Below are positions 6,928 to 18,741 of a DNA stretch of 64,000 bases, piece by piece (positions within the stretch are counted from its first letter, which is position 1; every line of letters starts with the position of its first letter). The notes beneath the pieces were generated by a model, which worked only from the letters and a program-made list of their open reading frames with translations, was not told the origin of the DNA and made no database searches. The position numbers were made by a program, and so were the translations under genes. The stretch covers positions 27,533 through 91,532 of the forward strand of contig NZ_BOMZ01000022.1 in NCBI RefSeq assembly GCF_016862455.1, given 5' to 3'. Origin of the DNA: Actinoplanes utahensis. GTDB taxonomy: Bacteria; Actinomycetota; Actinomycetes; Mycobacteriales; Micromonosporaceae.

Positions 6928-9117
6928 TCACCTGCTCCCGGTCACCTGCTCCAGATCGCGGACCATCTCGGAGAACACGACCGGATCGACGTCACCCAAC
7001 GTGGCGAACTGGCGCTCGAGCCAGATCGGGCCGAGGGTCTGCTCCGGATAGAAGTCCACGTCGCTGAGATCGACACCCGGAATCAACTCCATGTCCAGCA
7101 TGTCCGTCAGGTTCGCGACGACACTGCGCACCGTGCGGCCCTCCATGGCGTTGTGCACCCAGCCCTTCCTCACCAAGCTCGCCAACGCGCGGGACGGGAT
7201 CCGCCGGCCCTCGAACCGGGTGAGTTTCTTCTCCGGCGCCTCGGCCTCGGTCACGGTGGCGATCTCTCGGCCCAGCTGCGTGAACGGCTGCAGGATCCCG
7301 TAGTCGGCGAAGATCTCCGACCACTGCGCCAGGGTCTCCCCCAGCTGAACCGGATGAACCACACCGACCACCTCGTCCTCGGCGATCGTGGTCACCTCGT
7401 CGTGCACGTCGGCGAACGTGCCGTCCTCGGCCACCCGGAAAGCGCCGGTCAGCATGCCCTTCGCGTCGTAACGCCCCCAGAGCAGCCGGCGGACCGGATG
7501 CCGCAGCAGCGGGTGCCCGACGAGGAAACGGCGGAACTCCTCCTCCGTCCAGCGGCGGCCGGCCACCATGGCCCGCTCCAGGCGGCTGACCTGACCGACG
7601 ACGACGGTCCGCACATCCTTCTTCAGCTGGGTGAACCGCTGGTAGGCGGCGGGCGCCAGCTCCGCGTCGTCCCGCACGCCCGGACGGGGCAGACTTTTGA
7701 GAACACTGCCGTCGCCGTCCACCACGCACAGTTGCAAGTCCTCGTCGAACCGCACCGCGAAGCTCCGCGGCCCGTAATCGAGGGTCAGGCTGCCGTCACG
7801 ATCCAGCCCGAGGTCCGGAACCAGACGGTCGGCGAGCTGATCGGTCGTCAGACCACGCCTTTCGGCGAGCCGGCCGAGCCGATCCCGGGCGGCCGAGCGG
7901 AGACCGTCATATCGCGACATCTCAGCGATGTGGTTGATCTGCAGCAGGGCGACCTCGGTGCCGATCCGCTCCAGCACGCTCAGACCGCTGAGGGCGCGCT
8001 GGTGCCCGCTCTGCCCCGGCCACGCCATGATGTGCGGGGTCAGCCGCCGCACCACCTCGTCGTCGCCGACCAGGCCGAGCGTGTCGAGCACCCAGCCCTG
8101 CCTGCCGTTGCGCCCGGCGGCCACCCACGCCTCGAACAGCCCCCAGGCGAACCGGGCCAGGTCGGCCGGCTCACACGCCTGGAGGACGATGTCCAGCCCC
8201 GGATAGGGCAGATGGGGATCGTGCAGCGCGAACACCGTCGCCAGGTCCCGCAGCGAGGCGGTCGGCAGGACGAACGCCGGTGCACCGGCGTCCAGGGAGG
8301 ACCGCCGCAGACGGACCGGGGGCAGCGTGGCGGGGTCGAACCACTTGGGGATGGGAGGGAGTTTCGCGGGCAGGACAGCCCACGGATCGGTGCCGATCAG
8401 CGTCTCGACGGCCGCAGCGGCCTCGGCACCGTAGGACTCACCGGCGGCCCGGACCGCCTCGGTGTGCCCGGCGGCGATCAGGTTCAGAAGGGCGAGCCGC
8501 GCGCTGCGCCGGACACGATCGATGTCACCGAAAGCGCGGGGCAGGAGAGTCCGCACGGCGAACTCGCCATGCCGATCCAGCCAGGCGTGCGCCGCCGCGG
8601 CGGTGCCCGGCTCGCGCAGGTGCGACTCCATCCGCCACGTGATCGTGGCGGATCGGAAGGGCAGCAGCAGCCCCTCGGACGTCACCCGCTCGCGACCGGC
8701 CAGGCGCAACACGGTGATCAGCGCATCCGTCCCGAAGCGAGCGACGATCCGCCGCATCCAGGAGCGCCACTCCGGTGTGCTCTCCGGACGCCAGTCAGCA
8801 AGCAGGGGCCGGGCCATCTCCTCCGGCCCGGCGGCGAAGAACTCAGCCGCCTCACGGGCGAAGACCGGCTCACCCCGGCGCAGCCGGCCGGCGGTGGCCG
8901 CCCAATCGCCCTCGCCGGACAGCTCGAACGGGGCCGACAGCCACTCCTCACGCTCGCCGGGCGCCCACACCATGCTCTCCGCCTCGGGTGCCGTCAGCTC
9001 AAGGACGGACGGTGCGCTGCTCCCCCGCCGCCGGCGCCACGGCGGGGTGGCGAGCAGCGGCGGCAGCGCCTCCGGCGGGGCGGTCGCGAGCGAGGCATCG
9101 GGTGTCTCCCATGTCAT
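6928..9117 (-). CDS. DUF4132 protein (YehI/MolR-related)
   Basis: 729-residue cytoplasmic protein of unknown function. The N-terminal ~440 residues look like helical, HEAT-like repeats (short helices ending in Leu-rich stretches). The C-terminal part (~470-680) shows the DUF4132 pattern: AAYQRFTQLKKDVRTVV, RRFLVGHPLLRHPVRRLLWG, VVGVVHPVQLGETLAQW and FEGRRIPSRALASLVRKGW. The family includes E. coli YehI and MolR. It stands alone here, with its own strong terminator and no obvious ribosome site before the ATG. In E. coli, a DUF4132 gene neighbours yehL-M-P-Q; here the equivalent MoxR-DUF5682-VWA-SWIM operon is at 39-46.5 kb. The molybdate role once given to MolR is not supported by anything in this sequence. 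Confidence 0.75.
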   Translation of the reverse strand: MTWETPDASLATAPPEALPPLLATPPWRRRRGSSAPSVLELTAPEAESMVWAPGEREEWLSAPFELSGEGDWAATAGRLRRGEPVFAREAAEFFAAGPEEMARPLLADWRPESTPEWRSWMRRIVARFGTDALITVLRLAGRERVTSEGLLLPFRSATITWRMESHLREPGTAAAAHAWLDRHGEFAVRTLLPRAFGDIDRVRRSARLALLNLIAAGHTEAVRAAGESYGAEAAAAVETLIGTDPWAVLPAKLPPIPKWFDPATLPPVRLRRSSLDAGAPAFVLPTASLRDLATVFALHDPHLPYPGLDIVLQACEPADLARFAWGLFEAWVAAGRNGRQGWVLDTLGLVGDDEVVRRLTPHIMAWPGQSGHQRALSGLSVLERIGTEVALLQINHIAEMSRYDGLRSAARDRLGRLAERRGLTTDQLADRLVPDLGLDRDGSLTLDYGPRSFAVRFDEDLQLCVVDGDGSVLKSLPRPGVRDDAELAPAAYQRFTQLKKDVRTVVVGQVSRLERAMVAGRRWTEEEFRRFLVGHPLLRHPVRRLLWGRYDAKGMLTGAFRVAEDGTFADVHDEVTTIAEDEVVGVVHPVQLGETLAQWSEIFADYGILQPFTQLGREIATVTEAEAPEKKLTRFEGRRIPSRALASLVRKGWVHNAMEGRTVRSVVANLTDMLDMELIPGVDLSDVDFYPEQTLGPIWLERQFATLGDVDPVVFSEMVRDLEQVTGSR

Positions 9118-9143
9118 GGCGGCACGATATCGATCACCTATGA

Positions 9144-9174
9144 CAAAAACGGGAGCGGCCTCGACCGCTCCCGT
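9144..9174 (-). terminator. Intrinsic terminator of argH
   Basis: On the minus strand ACGGGAGCGG pairs with CCGCTCCCGT around a 6-base loop and runs into a T-tract, 19 bp after the argH stop codon. Confidence 0.85.
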
Positions 9175-9192
9175 CTCCCGTCCTGCCTCAGA

Positions 9193-10644
9193 TCAGCGCG
9201 GGACGACCTTCTCCACCGCCCACTGTCGCCAGTTGTCCAGCTTGTGCTGCACGGTGGCGAGCTGGTCGGCCACCGGGCCGGGACCGGTCGAGCCCGGCGT
9301 CTTGCGCGCCGCCAGCGCCGACGACACCGACAGCACCTCGCGCACCGACGGGTCCAGGTGCTCGCTGACCGTCTTCAGGTCGTCGTCGGTGAGATCCTCC
9401 AGCTCGGACCCGCGGGCCGAGCAGAGCGCCACCAGCTTGCCGGTGATCTCGTGCGCGTCCCGGAACGGGACGCCCTTGCGGACCAGCCAGTCGGCGACCT
9501 CGGTGGCCAGCGAGAACCCCACCGGGGCGGACGCGGCGAGCCGGTCCACCCGGACGGTCATCGTGGAGATCATCCCGGCCAGCGCGGGCAGCAGGAGCTC
9601 CAGGGTGTCGACCGCGTCGAAGGCCGGCTCCTTGTCCTCCTGCATGTCCCGGTCGTACGTCAGGGGCAGTCCCTTGAGCATGGTCAGCACCGCGACCAGA
9701 CCGCCGACCAGCCGCCCGCTCTTGCCCCGGGCCAGCTCGGCGATGTCCGCGTTCTTCTTCTGCGGCATGATCGAGGAACCGGTGGCGAAGGCGTCGTCCA
9801 GCTCGACCCAGCCGAACTCGGTGGAGGTCCAGAGCACCACCTCCTCGCCGAGGCGGGACAGGTGCACGCCGATCAGCGCGGTCACGAAGAGGAACTCGGC
9901 GACGAAGTCACGGTCGGCGACGGCGTCCATCGAATTCGGCGCGGGGGCGGTGAAGCCCAGCTCCTTGGCGACGGCGGCCGGGTCCAGCGGCAGCGACGAG
10001 CCGGCCAGCGCGCCCGAGCCGAGCGGGCTGATCGCGGTCCGCGCGTCCCAGTCGCGCAGCCGCTCCAGGTCGCGCAGCAGCGGCTGGACGTGCGCCAGCA
10101 GCCAGTGACCGAAGCTCACCGGCTGGGCGTGCTGGAGGTGGGTCATGCCGGGTGCGGCGGTGTCCACGTTGCGGGCCGCCTGCTCGGTCAGCGCGTCCGC
10201 CAGCTCGATCAGCGCGACGGCCACCCCACGGGCGTGATCGCGCAGGTAGAGCCGCAGGTCGGTGGCGACCTGGTCGTTGCGGGACCGGCCGGCGCGCAGC
10301 TTGCCGCCGAGCGCACCGAGACGCTCCAGCAGGCCCCGCTCCAGGGCGGTGTGCACGTCCTCGTCCTCGACGGTGGGACGGAAGTCGCCGGCGGCGCAGG
10401 CCGACTCCAGGTCGTCCAGGGCGGCCAGCATGCGGCCCAGCTCATCGGCGTCGAGCAGGCCCGCGTTGGCCAGGACCCGGGCGTGCGCGCGGGAGGCGAG
10501 CAGATCGTAGGGCGCGAGGCGCCAGTCGAACTGCACGCTGACGCTCAGCCGGGCCAGCGCCTCGGCCGGGCCGCCCGCGAACCGCGCACCCCAGAGCCGC
10601 GTCGGCTCGTCGCTCTCCGGCACACCTTCTCCTCGGTCGATCAC
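9193..10644 (-). CDS. argH: Argininosuccinate lyase
   Basis: Last enzyme of arginine synthesis: argininosuccinate to arginine plus fumarate, in the cytoplasm. The 483-residue length is normal. The fumarase/aspartase-superfamily signature GSSIMPQKKNAD is present around residue 290. RSRNDQVATDLRLYLRDHA and TPGSTGP regions support ArgH. Translation could start at the GTG at 10644 (GGAAGG upstream) or at the GTG seven codons later (10623), which has AGGAG at better spacing. The second start fits the usual N-terminus just before RLWGARF. It is separated from the other arg genes by the oppositely oriented dapE and carries its own terminator. Confidence 0.93.
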   Translation of the reverse strand: MIDRGEGVPESDEPTRLWGARFAGGPAEALARLSVSVQFDWRLAPYDLLASRAHARVLANAGLLDADELGRMLAALDDLESACAAGDFRPTVEDEDVHTALERGLLERLGALGGKLRAGRSRNDQVATDLRLYLRDHARGVAVALIELADALTEQAARNVDTAAPGMTHLQHAQPVSFGHWLLAHVQPLLRDLERLRDWDARTAISPLGSGALAGSSLPLDPAAVAKELGFTAPAPNSMDAVADRDFVAEFLFVTALIGVHLSRLGEEVVLWTSTEFGWVELDDAFATGSSIMPQKKNADIAELARGKSGRLVGGLVAVLTMLKGLPLTYDRDMQEDKEPAFDAVDTLELLLPALAGMISTMTVRVDRLAASAPVGFSLATEVADWLVRKGVPFRDAHEITGKLVALCSARGSELEDLTDDDLKTVSEHLDPSVREVLSVSSALAARKTPGSTGPGPVADQLATVQHKLDNWRQWAVEKVVPR

Positions 10645-10797
10645 GTTTCGTTACCTTCCTGACCCTATCGCTGCTGCCGGGGCCCCGGATCGCGGCCCGG
10701 CCCCGTCGCGGTGGATGAGACGGGGCAGGCGGGGTCGCGGTCGTCCACCGTTTCCGCCGTACGCATAAAAATGCTCTTGATCTGATAAGTTTGCACC

Positions 10798-11856
10798 ATG
10801 ACCCGCCTCGATCTCACCGGTGATGTTGTCGAACTCACTCGGACCATCTGCGACATCCCGTCCGTCAGCGGCGACGAGAAGGCTCTGGCCGACGCCGTCG
10901 AAACCGCCCTGCGCGCCTACGGCCACCTCGAGGTCCTGCGCGACGGGGACGCCGTCGTGGCCCGGACGAACACGGGACGCGGGACCCGGGTCGTGATCGC
11001 CGGGCACCTCGACACCGTGCCGATCAAGGACAACCTGCCGGTGGTCGTCGACGGTGACATCATGCGCGGCCGCGGCACCGTCGACATGAAAGCCGGTGTC
11101 GCGGTGGCGCTGCACCTGGCCGCGACGCTGAGCGAGCCGCGGCACGACGTGACCTACGTGTTCTACGACCACGAGGAGGTCGCGGCCCGGCTCAACGGGC
11201 TCGGCCGTCTGGTGCGCAACCACCCGGAGTGGCTGGCCGGCGACTTCGCGATCCTCGGCGAGCCGTCCGACGGCACCGTCGAGGGCGGCTGCCAGGGCAC
11301 CATGCGGGTCAAGATCACGGTGCCCGGGGTGGCGGCGCACGCGGCCCGCTCGTGGAAGGGCAGCAATGCCATCCACAGCGCGGGCGCGGTGCTCGACGTG
11401 CTCCGTGCCTATGTGCCGCGCCGACCCGTCGTCGAGGGCCTGGAATATCACGAGGGCCTCAACGCGGTGAAGATCGAGGGCGGCATCGCCGGGAACGTGA
11501 TCCCCGACCTGTGCACCGTCCACGTCAACCACCGCTTCGCCCCCGACCGGGACGTGGCGGCGGCCGAGGCGCACCTGCGTGAGGTGTTCGCGGGTTTCGA
11601 GCTGGAGGTCGTCGACGCGGCGCCGGGCGCCCGGCCGGGTCTGGAGCAGCCGGCCGCCAAGGAGTTCGTCGACCTGGTCGGCCGCCCGCCGGCGCCGAAA
11701 CTGGGGTGGACCGATGTGTCCCGGTTCGCCGGCCTGGGCATCCCGGCGGTCAACTTCGGGCCGGGCGACCCGCTGCTGGCACACACCGACGGTGAGTTCG
11801 TGCCGATCCCGGAGATCCGCCAAGCCCTGCACGTGCTCACCACCTGGCTCAGCTGA
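10798..11856 (+). CDS. dapE: Succinyl-diaminopimelate desuccinylase (M20 family)
   Basis: Zinc metallohydrolase, 352 residues, removing succinate from N-succinyl-LL-diaminopimelate in lysine/cell-wall precursor synthesis. M20 metal-binding motifs are clear: GHLDTVP (His, Asp), GRGTVDMKAG (bridging Asp), YDHEEV (catalytic Glu pair) and the later GEPSDGTVEGGCQGT. The N-terminal TRTICDIPSVSGDE pattern fits actinobacterial DapE. Because it lies between argH and argG, an N-acetylornithine deacetylase (ArgE) role could be considered. The operon already has argJ for acetyl recycling, so DapE is preferred. It is transcribed against the arg genes, from the 153-bp spacer after argH; a precise promoter is not clear. 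Confidence 0.8.
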   Translation: MTRLDLTGDVVELTRTICDIPSVSGDEKALADAVETALRAYGHLEVLRDGDAVVARTNTGRGTRVVIAGHLDTVPIKDNLPVVVDGDIMRGRGTVDMKAGVAVALHLAATLSEPRHDVTYVFYDHEEVAARLNGLGRLVRNHPEWLAGDFAILGEPSDGTVEGGCQGTMRVKITVPGVAAHAARSWKGSNAIHSAGAVLDVLRAYVPRRPVVEGLEYHEGLNAVKIEGGIAGNVIPDLCTVHVNHRFAPDRDVAAAEAHLREVFAGFELEVVDAAPGARPGLEQPAAKEFVDLVGRPPAPKLGWTDVSRFAGLGIPAVNFGPGDPLLAHTDGEFVPIPEIRQALHVLTTWLS

Positions 11857-11875
11857 CACCCGGGTCATCCCAGCG

Positions 11876-11922
11876 CAGCGTGGCGACCCGCGGTCCGAAC
11901 CGCGCCGCTGGTCGCCACGCTG
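11876..11922. terminator. Bidirectional hairpin between dapE and argG
   Basis: CAGCGTGGCGACC and GGTCGCCACGCTG form a 13-bp perfect stem whose loop contains a second small stem (GCGGT/ACCGC). It separates the convergent dapE and argG messages and lies 20 bp after the dapE stop. Confidence 0.75.
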
Positions 11923-11928
11923 GGGGTT

Positions 11929-13161
11929 CTACTCGGCCGGGTCGGCGGCGGCGCGGGCGATCGCGCCCGGCACCGAGTACATGTGGGCGAACGCGCGGGC
12001 CTGCTCGCCGGTCCACAGCGACGATCCATGGCCGTAGACGACGCCCGAGCGGGTCGCCGCGTCCAGCAGGCTGTGCGGGCTCTTGCTGCCGAGCAGCACG
12101 ATGTTGCCCTTGTGCAGCCGGACCCGCACGGTGCCGGTGACCCGGGTCTGGCTGGAGTCCAGGAAGGCCCGGAAATCGTCCATGATCGGGTCGAAGTACA
12201 CGGCCTCGTGCAGCAGGTCGCCATAGGTGTTGCCGAGCGTCGCCTTGGTGGCCTGCTGCCGGTTCGACAGGACCAGTTTCTCCAGCTCACGGTGCGCGGC
12301 GATGAGGATCAGCATGCCCGGCGCCTCGAATCCGACCCGGGCCAGGTTGCCGACCATGGTGGAGCCCATGTGGATGCCCCGGCCGACGCCGTGCTCGCCG
12401 CCGAGCACGTTGAGCGCCGACAGGATGTCGTAGTTGTTCTCGTTCGGCAGCGGCGCGCCGTCGACGGTGACCGCCGAGACGACCTCGCCCTTCTCGAAGC
12501 CGATCAACAGCTCGACGCCCTTCTCCGGGGCCTCGTCGATCGACTTCGTGTAGGTCCAGGCGGACTCCGGCAGATAGTCCCAGGAGCCGTAGGTCTCCTC
12601 GCCGCCGATCGACGTGCCGATCAGGCCCTCGTTGATCGAGTAGAGCTTGACCTTCTCGCTGACCTCGTAACCCCGGGACCGCAGGAACTCGGTCTCCCCC
12701 TCGCGGGTGAGCCGCTCGTCCCGGATCGGGGTGACGATCTCCAGGTGGGGGGCCAGCGCCCGGATCACCGCGTCGTACCGCACATGGTCGGCGCCGGCGC
12801 CGGTCGAGCCGTGCGCCACCGCGTCCGCGCCGACCTCGAGGGCGACCTGCACGACCTTCTCCGCCTGGATCAGCCGCTCCGCCCCGACACAGGACGGGTA
12901 GGCGCCGTTGCGCAGATAGTTCGCCTTGATCGCGTAGGTGACGACCCGCTCGTAGAGCTCGGCGCGGGCGTCCACCACGTGGTGCTCGACGGCGCCCAGC
13001 TCCTCGGCGCGCGCCTTGACCACCTCCGCCTCACCGCTGTGCAGGCCGCCGGTGTCGATGTTGGCGGTGACCACGTCCCAGCCCTTCTCGCGGAAGTCCA
13101 CGAGGGCGTACGACGTGTCCAGACCACCGGAGAAGGCGAGGACGATCTTGCGCTTGGTCAT
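11929..13161 (-). CDS. argG: Argininosuccinate synthase
   Basis: ATP-dependent joining of citrulline and aspartate to argininosuccinate. 410 residues. It has the N-type ATP pyrophosphatase P-loop SGGLDTS near residue 10, the substrate region YAIKANYLRNGAYPSCVGAERL, the GSTGAGADHVRYD motif and SWDYLPESAWTYT. The start ATG overlaps the stop of the preceding unknown gene by 4 bp (ATGA), so it is translationally coupled to it. Last gene of the eight-gene arg chain, followed by the hairpin at 11876-11922. Its HGSTGAGADHVRYD variant resembles the actinobacterial type-2 ArgG group (recalled, not checked). Confidence 0.92.
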   Translation of the reverse strand: MTKRKIVLAFSGGLDTSYALVDFREKGWDVVTANIDTGGLHSGEAEVVKARAEELGAVEHHVVDARAELYERVVTYAIKANYLRNGAYPSCVGAERLIQAEKVVQVALEVGADAVAHGSTGAGADHVRYDAVIRALAPHLEIVTPIRDERLTREGETEFLRSRGYEVSEKVKLYSINEGLIGTSIGGEETYGSWDYLPESAWTYTKSIDEAPEKGVELLIGFEKGEVVSAVTVDGAPLPNENNYDILSALNVLGGEHGVGRGIHMGSTMVGNLARVGFEAPGMLILIAAHRELEKLVLSNRQQATKATLGNTYGDLLHEAVYFDPIMDDFRAFLDSSQTRVTGTVRVRLHKGNIVLLGSKSPHSLLDAATRSGVVYGHGSSLWTGEQARAFAHMYSVPGAIARAAADPAE

Positions 13162-14050
13162 CGGGGCAGTTCCTTTTCGAGAATCGGCACATATGTCTTA
13201 CCGTCCCGGCGGACGTGGCCGGGCGGCAGGACATAGAACTCACAGCGGCCCGCTTCGATGTCCTTCTGCATCGCCCGCTGGCGGCTGTAGTCGAACGGAT
13301 CGAGCAGGAAGGTCGGCTCGGGAACCTCTCCCCCGGCCGGGAGCGTCAGGTCGCTCTGGTAGACGAACGAACCCGGCGAGGTGTGGAACGGCACTGTCGC
13401 GACCAGGACCTTCAGCGCGCCGAACTCGGTGTGCACCTTGAGGGCGCTGTTGTCGTACTGGGTGACGCCGTCGAGTTTCTGCGCGCGGTAGGCGGACAGC
13501 GCGAGCGCCTTGGCCGCCTTGCCCAGCCCGACCGCCGGCATCAGCGACCACAGCGACCAGCCGACCCAGCGGCCCGGCTCGGCGGACGGAGCCGCGCAGT
13601 AACCGCCGACCGGGACGGGACCGCGGTAGCCGCTGTCCCGCATGTCCTGCTGGACCTTGCGCAGCAACTGCTTCACGTCGGTGTCGAACCGGAACGTGGA
13701 CCGCTCGACCATGTCCGCGAACTCGGCCTGCGGCAGGCCGGCGATCAGGGCCGCGGCCGGCATCAGGATCAGGTCGACCATCACCCACTGCGGCATCGGG
13801 ATGCCCCGGTCACCGAACGCGATGCCGTTGATGACGTTGAAGAAGTTCAGGAAGTCCCGGATCGACCACTCCTTCTCGGCCGTCTCGGTGAAGTCGAGCC
13901 AGCTGAGCTTGTGGCCGTACGGCGTCTCGTTGAGGTGCGGCCGCAACGTCTCGTTGGAGGCGAGAAAGAACTCCACCCCGTGCCCGACCAGGCTGTCGGT
14001 GTGGTCGGCGAAGTCGGGGAAGCGGGCCTCCACGGCTGGCTTGAACGTCA

Positions 14051-14051
<1 letters not shown>
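13158..14051 (-). CDS. Unknown protein inside the arg operon, possibly GNAT-like
   Basis: 297-residue protein without a signal peptide or clear membrane span. I do not recognise the family with confidence. It starts at the ATG at 14051, which overlaps the argR stop by one base (TGATG), with GGAGAG upstream. Its stop overlaps the argG start by 4 bp, so it is made together with the arginine enzymes. The N-terminal half has many aromatic and acidic residues (YGHKLSWLDFTETAEKEW). Around residues 175-215, LGLGKAAKALALSAYRAQ followed by TQYDNSALKVHTEFGALKV resembles the acetyl-CoA-binding motif and the N-x-A-x4-H/Y-x2-FG segment of GNAT acyltransferases. If correct, a role near acetylglutamate or acetylornithine metabolism is possible. 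That is inference only. Confidence 0.6.
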
Positions 14052-16627
<2,576 letters not shown>

Positions 16628-16631
<4 letters not shown>

Positions 16632-17572
16632 GCCGGCACCTCCGCTTCGCTCCGGCCCCGGCCGGATCCCGGCGCTGAACCTGTTGATTCGCTCGCAACC
16701 TCGCGAATGGACGGGACCACCATCGTTCCGAATCCTTCTTCCGTGAAGACTTCGAGCAGAGTCGAGTGGGCGACCCGGCCGTCCACGACGTGTGCCGCCG
16801 GCACCCCGCCGCGGACCGCGCGCAGGCACGCCTCCATCTTCGGCGCCATCCCCGACTCCAGGGAGGGCAGCAGTCTCTCCAGGGCGTCGGCATCGATCTC
16901 GCTGGTCAGCGACGAGGTGTCCGGCCAGTTCGTGTAGAGGCCCGGCACGTCGGTGAGGACCACCAGCTTGCGGGCACCGAGCGCGACCGCGAGCGCGGAG
17001 GCGGCGGTGTCCGCGTTCACGTTGTGCAGGACGCCGTCGGCGTCCGGGGCGACCGTCGCGATCACCGGGATGCGGCCGGCCGCGATCAGGTCGTCGACGG
17101 CCGAGGTGTGCACCTCGTCGACGTCACCGACCTGGCCGATGTCGACCGGCTCACCGTCGACGATCGCCTGCCGGCGGACCGCGGTGAACAGGCCCGCGTC
17201 CTCCCCGGAGAGACCCACCGCGAACGGCCCGTGCTGGTTGATCAGACCGACCAGCTCCCGGCCCACCTGACCGACCAGCACCATCCGGACGACCTCCATC
17301 GCCTCCGGGGTGGTGACCCGCAGGCCGCCGCGGAACTCGCTCTCGATGCCGAGCCGGGTCAGCATCCGGCTGATCTGCGGGCCGCCGCCGTGCACGACGA
17401 CCGGCTTGATGCCGACCAGGCGCAGGAACACCATGTCGGCGGCGAACGCCTCCTGCAGCTTCGGGTCGATCATGGCGTTGCCGCCGTACTTGATCACGAC
17501 GGTGGTGCCGTGGAAACGCTCCAGCCAGGGCAGCGCCTCGATGAGGATGCCGGCCTTCTCCAGCGGGTTCAT
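16628..17572 (-). CDS. argB: Acetylglutamate kinase
   Basis: Phosphorylates N-acetylglutamate; usually the arginine-inhibited step. 314 residues, amino-acid-kinase fold: [10 protein letters not shown] near residue 25, [13 protein letters not shown] near 57, and [11 protein letters not shown] in the nucleotide half. An N-terminal helix ([16 protein letters not shown]) precedes the fold, as in arginine-sensitive hexameric enzymes, so feedback inhibition is expected (family knowledge). The C-terminal ~20 residues are a low-complexity Ser/Gly/Arg tail. The start overlaps the argJ stop and the stop overlaps the argD start, each by 4 bp. Confidence 0.93.
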
Positions 17573-18741
17573 GACGAATACGCCGAGTTCTCGTGCACGT
17601 AGGCGTGCGAGAGGTCGGTGGTCCAGATGGTCGCGCCCATCTCGCCCTCGTGCAGATGGATGGTGACCTTGACGTCCCGGCCGGAGAGGTCGACCTTGCC
17701 ACGGTCCTCGGCGGCGGCGCCGTTGCGGCAGATCCAGACGCCGTTGATCGCGACGTCGATGCGATCCGGCTCGAAGGCCGCGCTGGTGGTGCCGATCGCG
17801 GCCAGGATGCGTCCCCAGTTCGGATCGTTGCCGAAGAACGCCGTCTTCACCAGGTTGTTGCCGGCGACCGTGCGGCCCACCTCCACCGCGTCGGCCTCGC
17901 TGGCCGCGCCCTGCACCTCGATGGCGATGTGCTTGGTGGCGCCCTCGGCGTCGGCGATCAACTGCTGGGCCAGGTCGTGGCAGACCTCGGTGACCGCGGC
18001 GGTCAGCTCCTCCAGCGAGGGCTGCCGGTCGGAGGCGCCGCTGGCCAGCAGCAGCACCGTGTCGTTCGTCGACATGCAGCCGTCGGCGTCGATCCGGTCG
18101 AAGGTGAACCGGGTGGCGGCGCGCAGCGCGGCGTCGAGCACCTCGTTGTCGGCGGAGGCGTCGGTGGTGATCACGACAAGCATGGTGGCCAGCGCCGGGG
18201 CGAGCATGCCGGCGCCCTTGGCGATGCCGCCGACCGACCAGCCGTCCCGCTGGGCCACCGCGTTCTTCGCCACCGTGTCCGTGGTCATGATCGCCTCGGC
18301 GGCCCTGGTCCCGCCGTCGGCGGCGAGCGCCTTGGCGGCCGCGCTGACACCCGGCAGCAGCTTGTCCATCGGCAGCAGCTCGCCGATCAGGCCGGTCGAG
18401 CAGACCGCCACGTCACCGGCGCCGATCATCATCGGCTTGGCGCCGCCGCGCAGCACGCTCGCGGTGTGCTCGGCGGTGGCGTGCGTGTCCCGGAAGCCCT
18501 GCGAGCCGGTGCACGCGTTGGCGCCGCCGGAGTTGAGGATCACGGCGCGGACGATGCCGCCCCTGAGCACCTGCTGGCTCCACAGCACCGGCGCGGCCTT
18601 GACCCGGTTGCCGGTGAAGACGCCGGCGGCCGTGTAGTCCGGGCCGTCGTTGACGACCAGGGCGACGTCGGCGTTTCCGCCGCTCTTGAGCCCGGCGGCG
18701 ACGCCGGAGGCCCGAAAGCCCTTGGGATGGGTGACGGTCAC
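17569..18741 (-). CDS. argJ: Bifunctional ornithine acetyltransferase/N-acetylglutamate synthase
   Basis: Transfers acetyl from acetylornithine to glutamate, closing the acetyl cycle. 390 residues from the GTG at 18741, which overlaps the argC stop by 4 bp. The autoprocessing site that splits the precursor into alpha and beta subunits lies in [15 protein letters not shown], with the nucleophile Thr at about residue 186. Other signatures are [10 protein letters not shown] and [11 protein letters not shown]. Whether it also uses acetyl-CoA (true bifunctionality) cannot be told from the sequence. Confidence 0.92.
   Translation of the reverse strand: MTVTHPKGFRASGVAAGLKSGGNADVALVVNDGPDYTAAGVFTGNRVKAAPVLWSQQVLRGGIVRAVILNSGGANACTGSQGFRDTHATAEHTASVLRGGAKPMMIGAGDVAVCSTGLIGELLPMDKLLPGVSAAAKALAADGGTRAAEAIMTTDTVAKNAVAQRDGWSVGGIAKGAGMLAPALATMLVVITTDASADNEVLDAALRAATRFTFDRIDADGCMSTNDTVLLLASGASDRQPSLEELTAAVTEVCHDLAQQLIADAEGATKHIAIEVQGAASEADAVEVGRTVAGNNLVKTAFFGNDPNWGRILAAIGTTSAAFEPDRIDVAINGVWICRNGAAAEDRGKVDLSGRDVKVTIHLHEGEMGATIWTTDLSHAYVHENSAYSS

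Noticed and set aside
7153..10662. A 1169-codon open frame on the plus strand across the DUF4132 and argH genes
   Set aside because: Composition-driven shadow of minus-strand genes in very GC-rich DNA; its translation is Arg/Gly/Val-rich without family motifs, while the opposite strand encodes well-recognised proteins with terminators.
10798..11856. argE (acetylornithine deacetylase) instead of dapE
   Set aside because: Its motifs fit actinobacterial DapE and the operon has argJ, which makes a deacetylase unnecessary.
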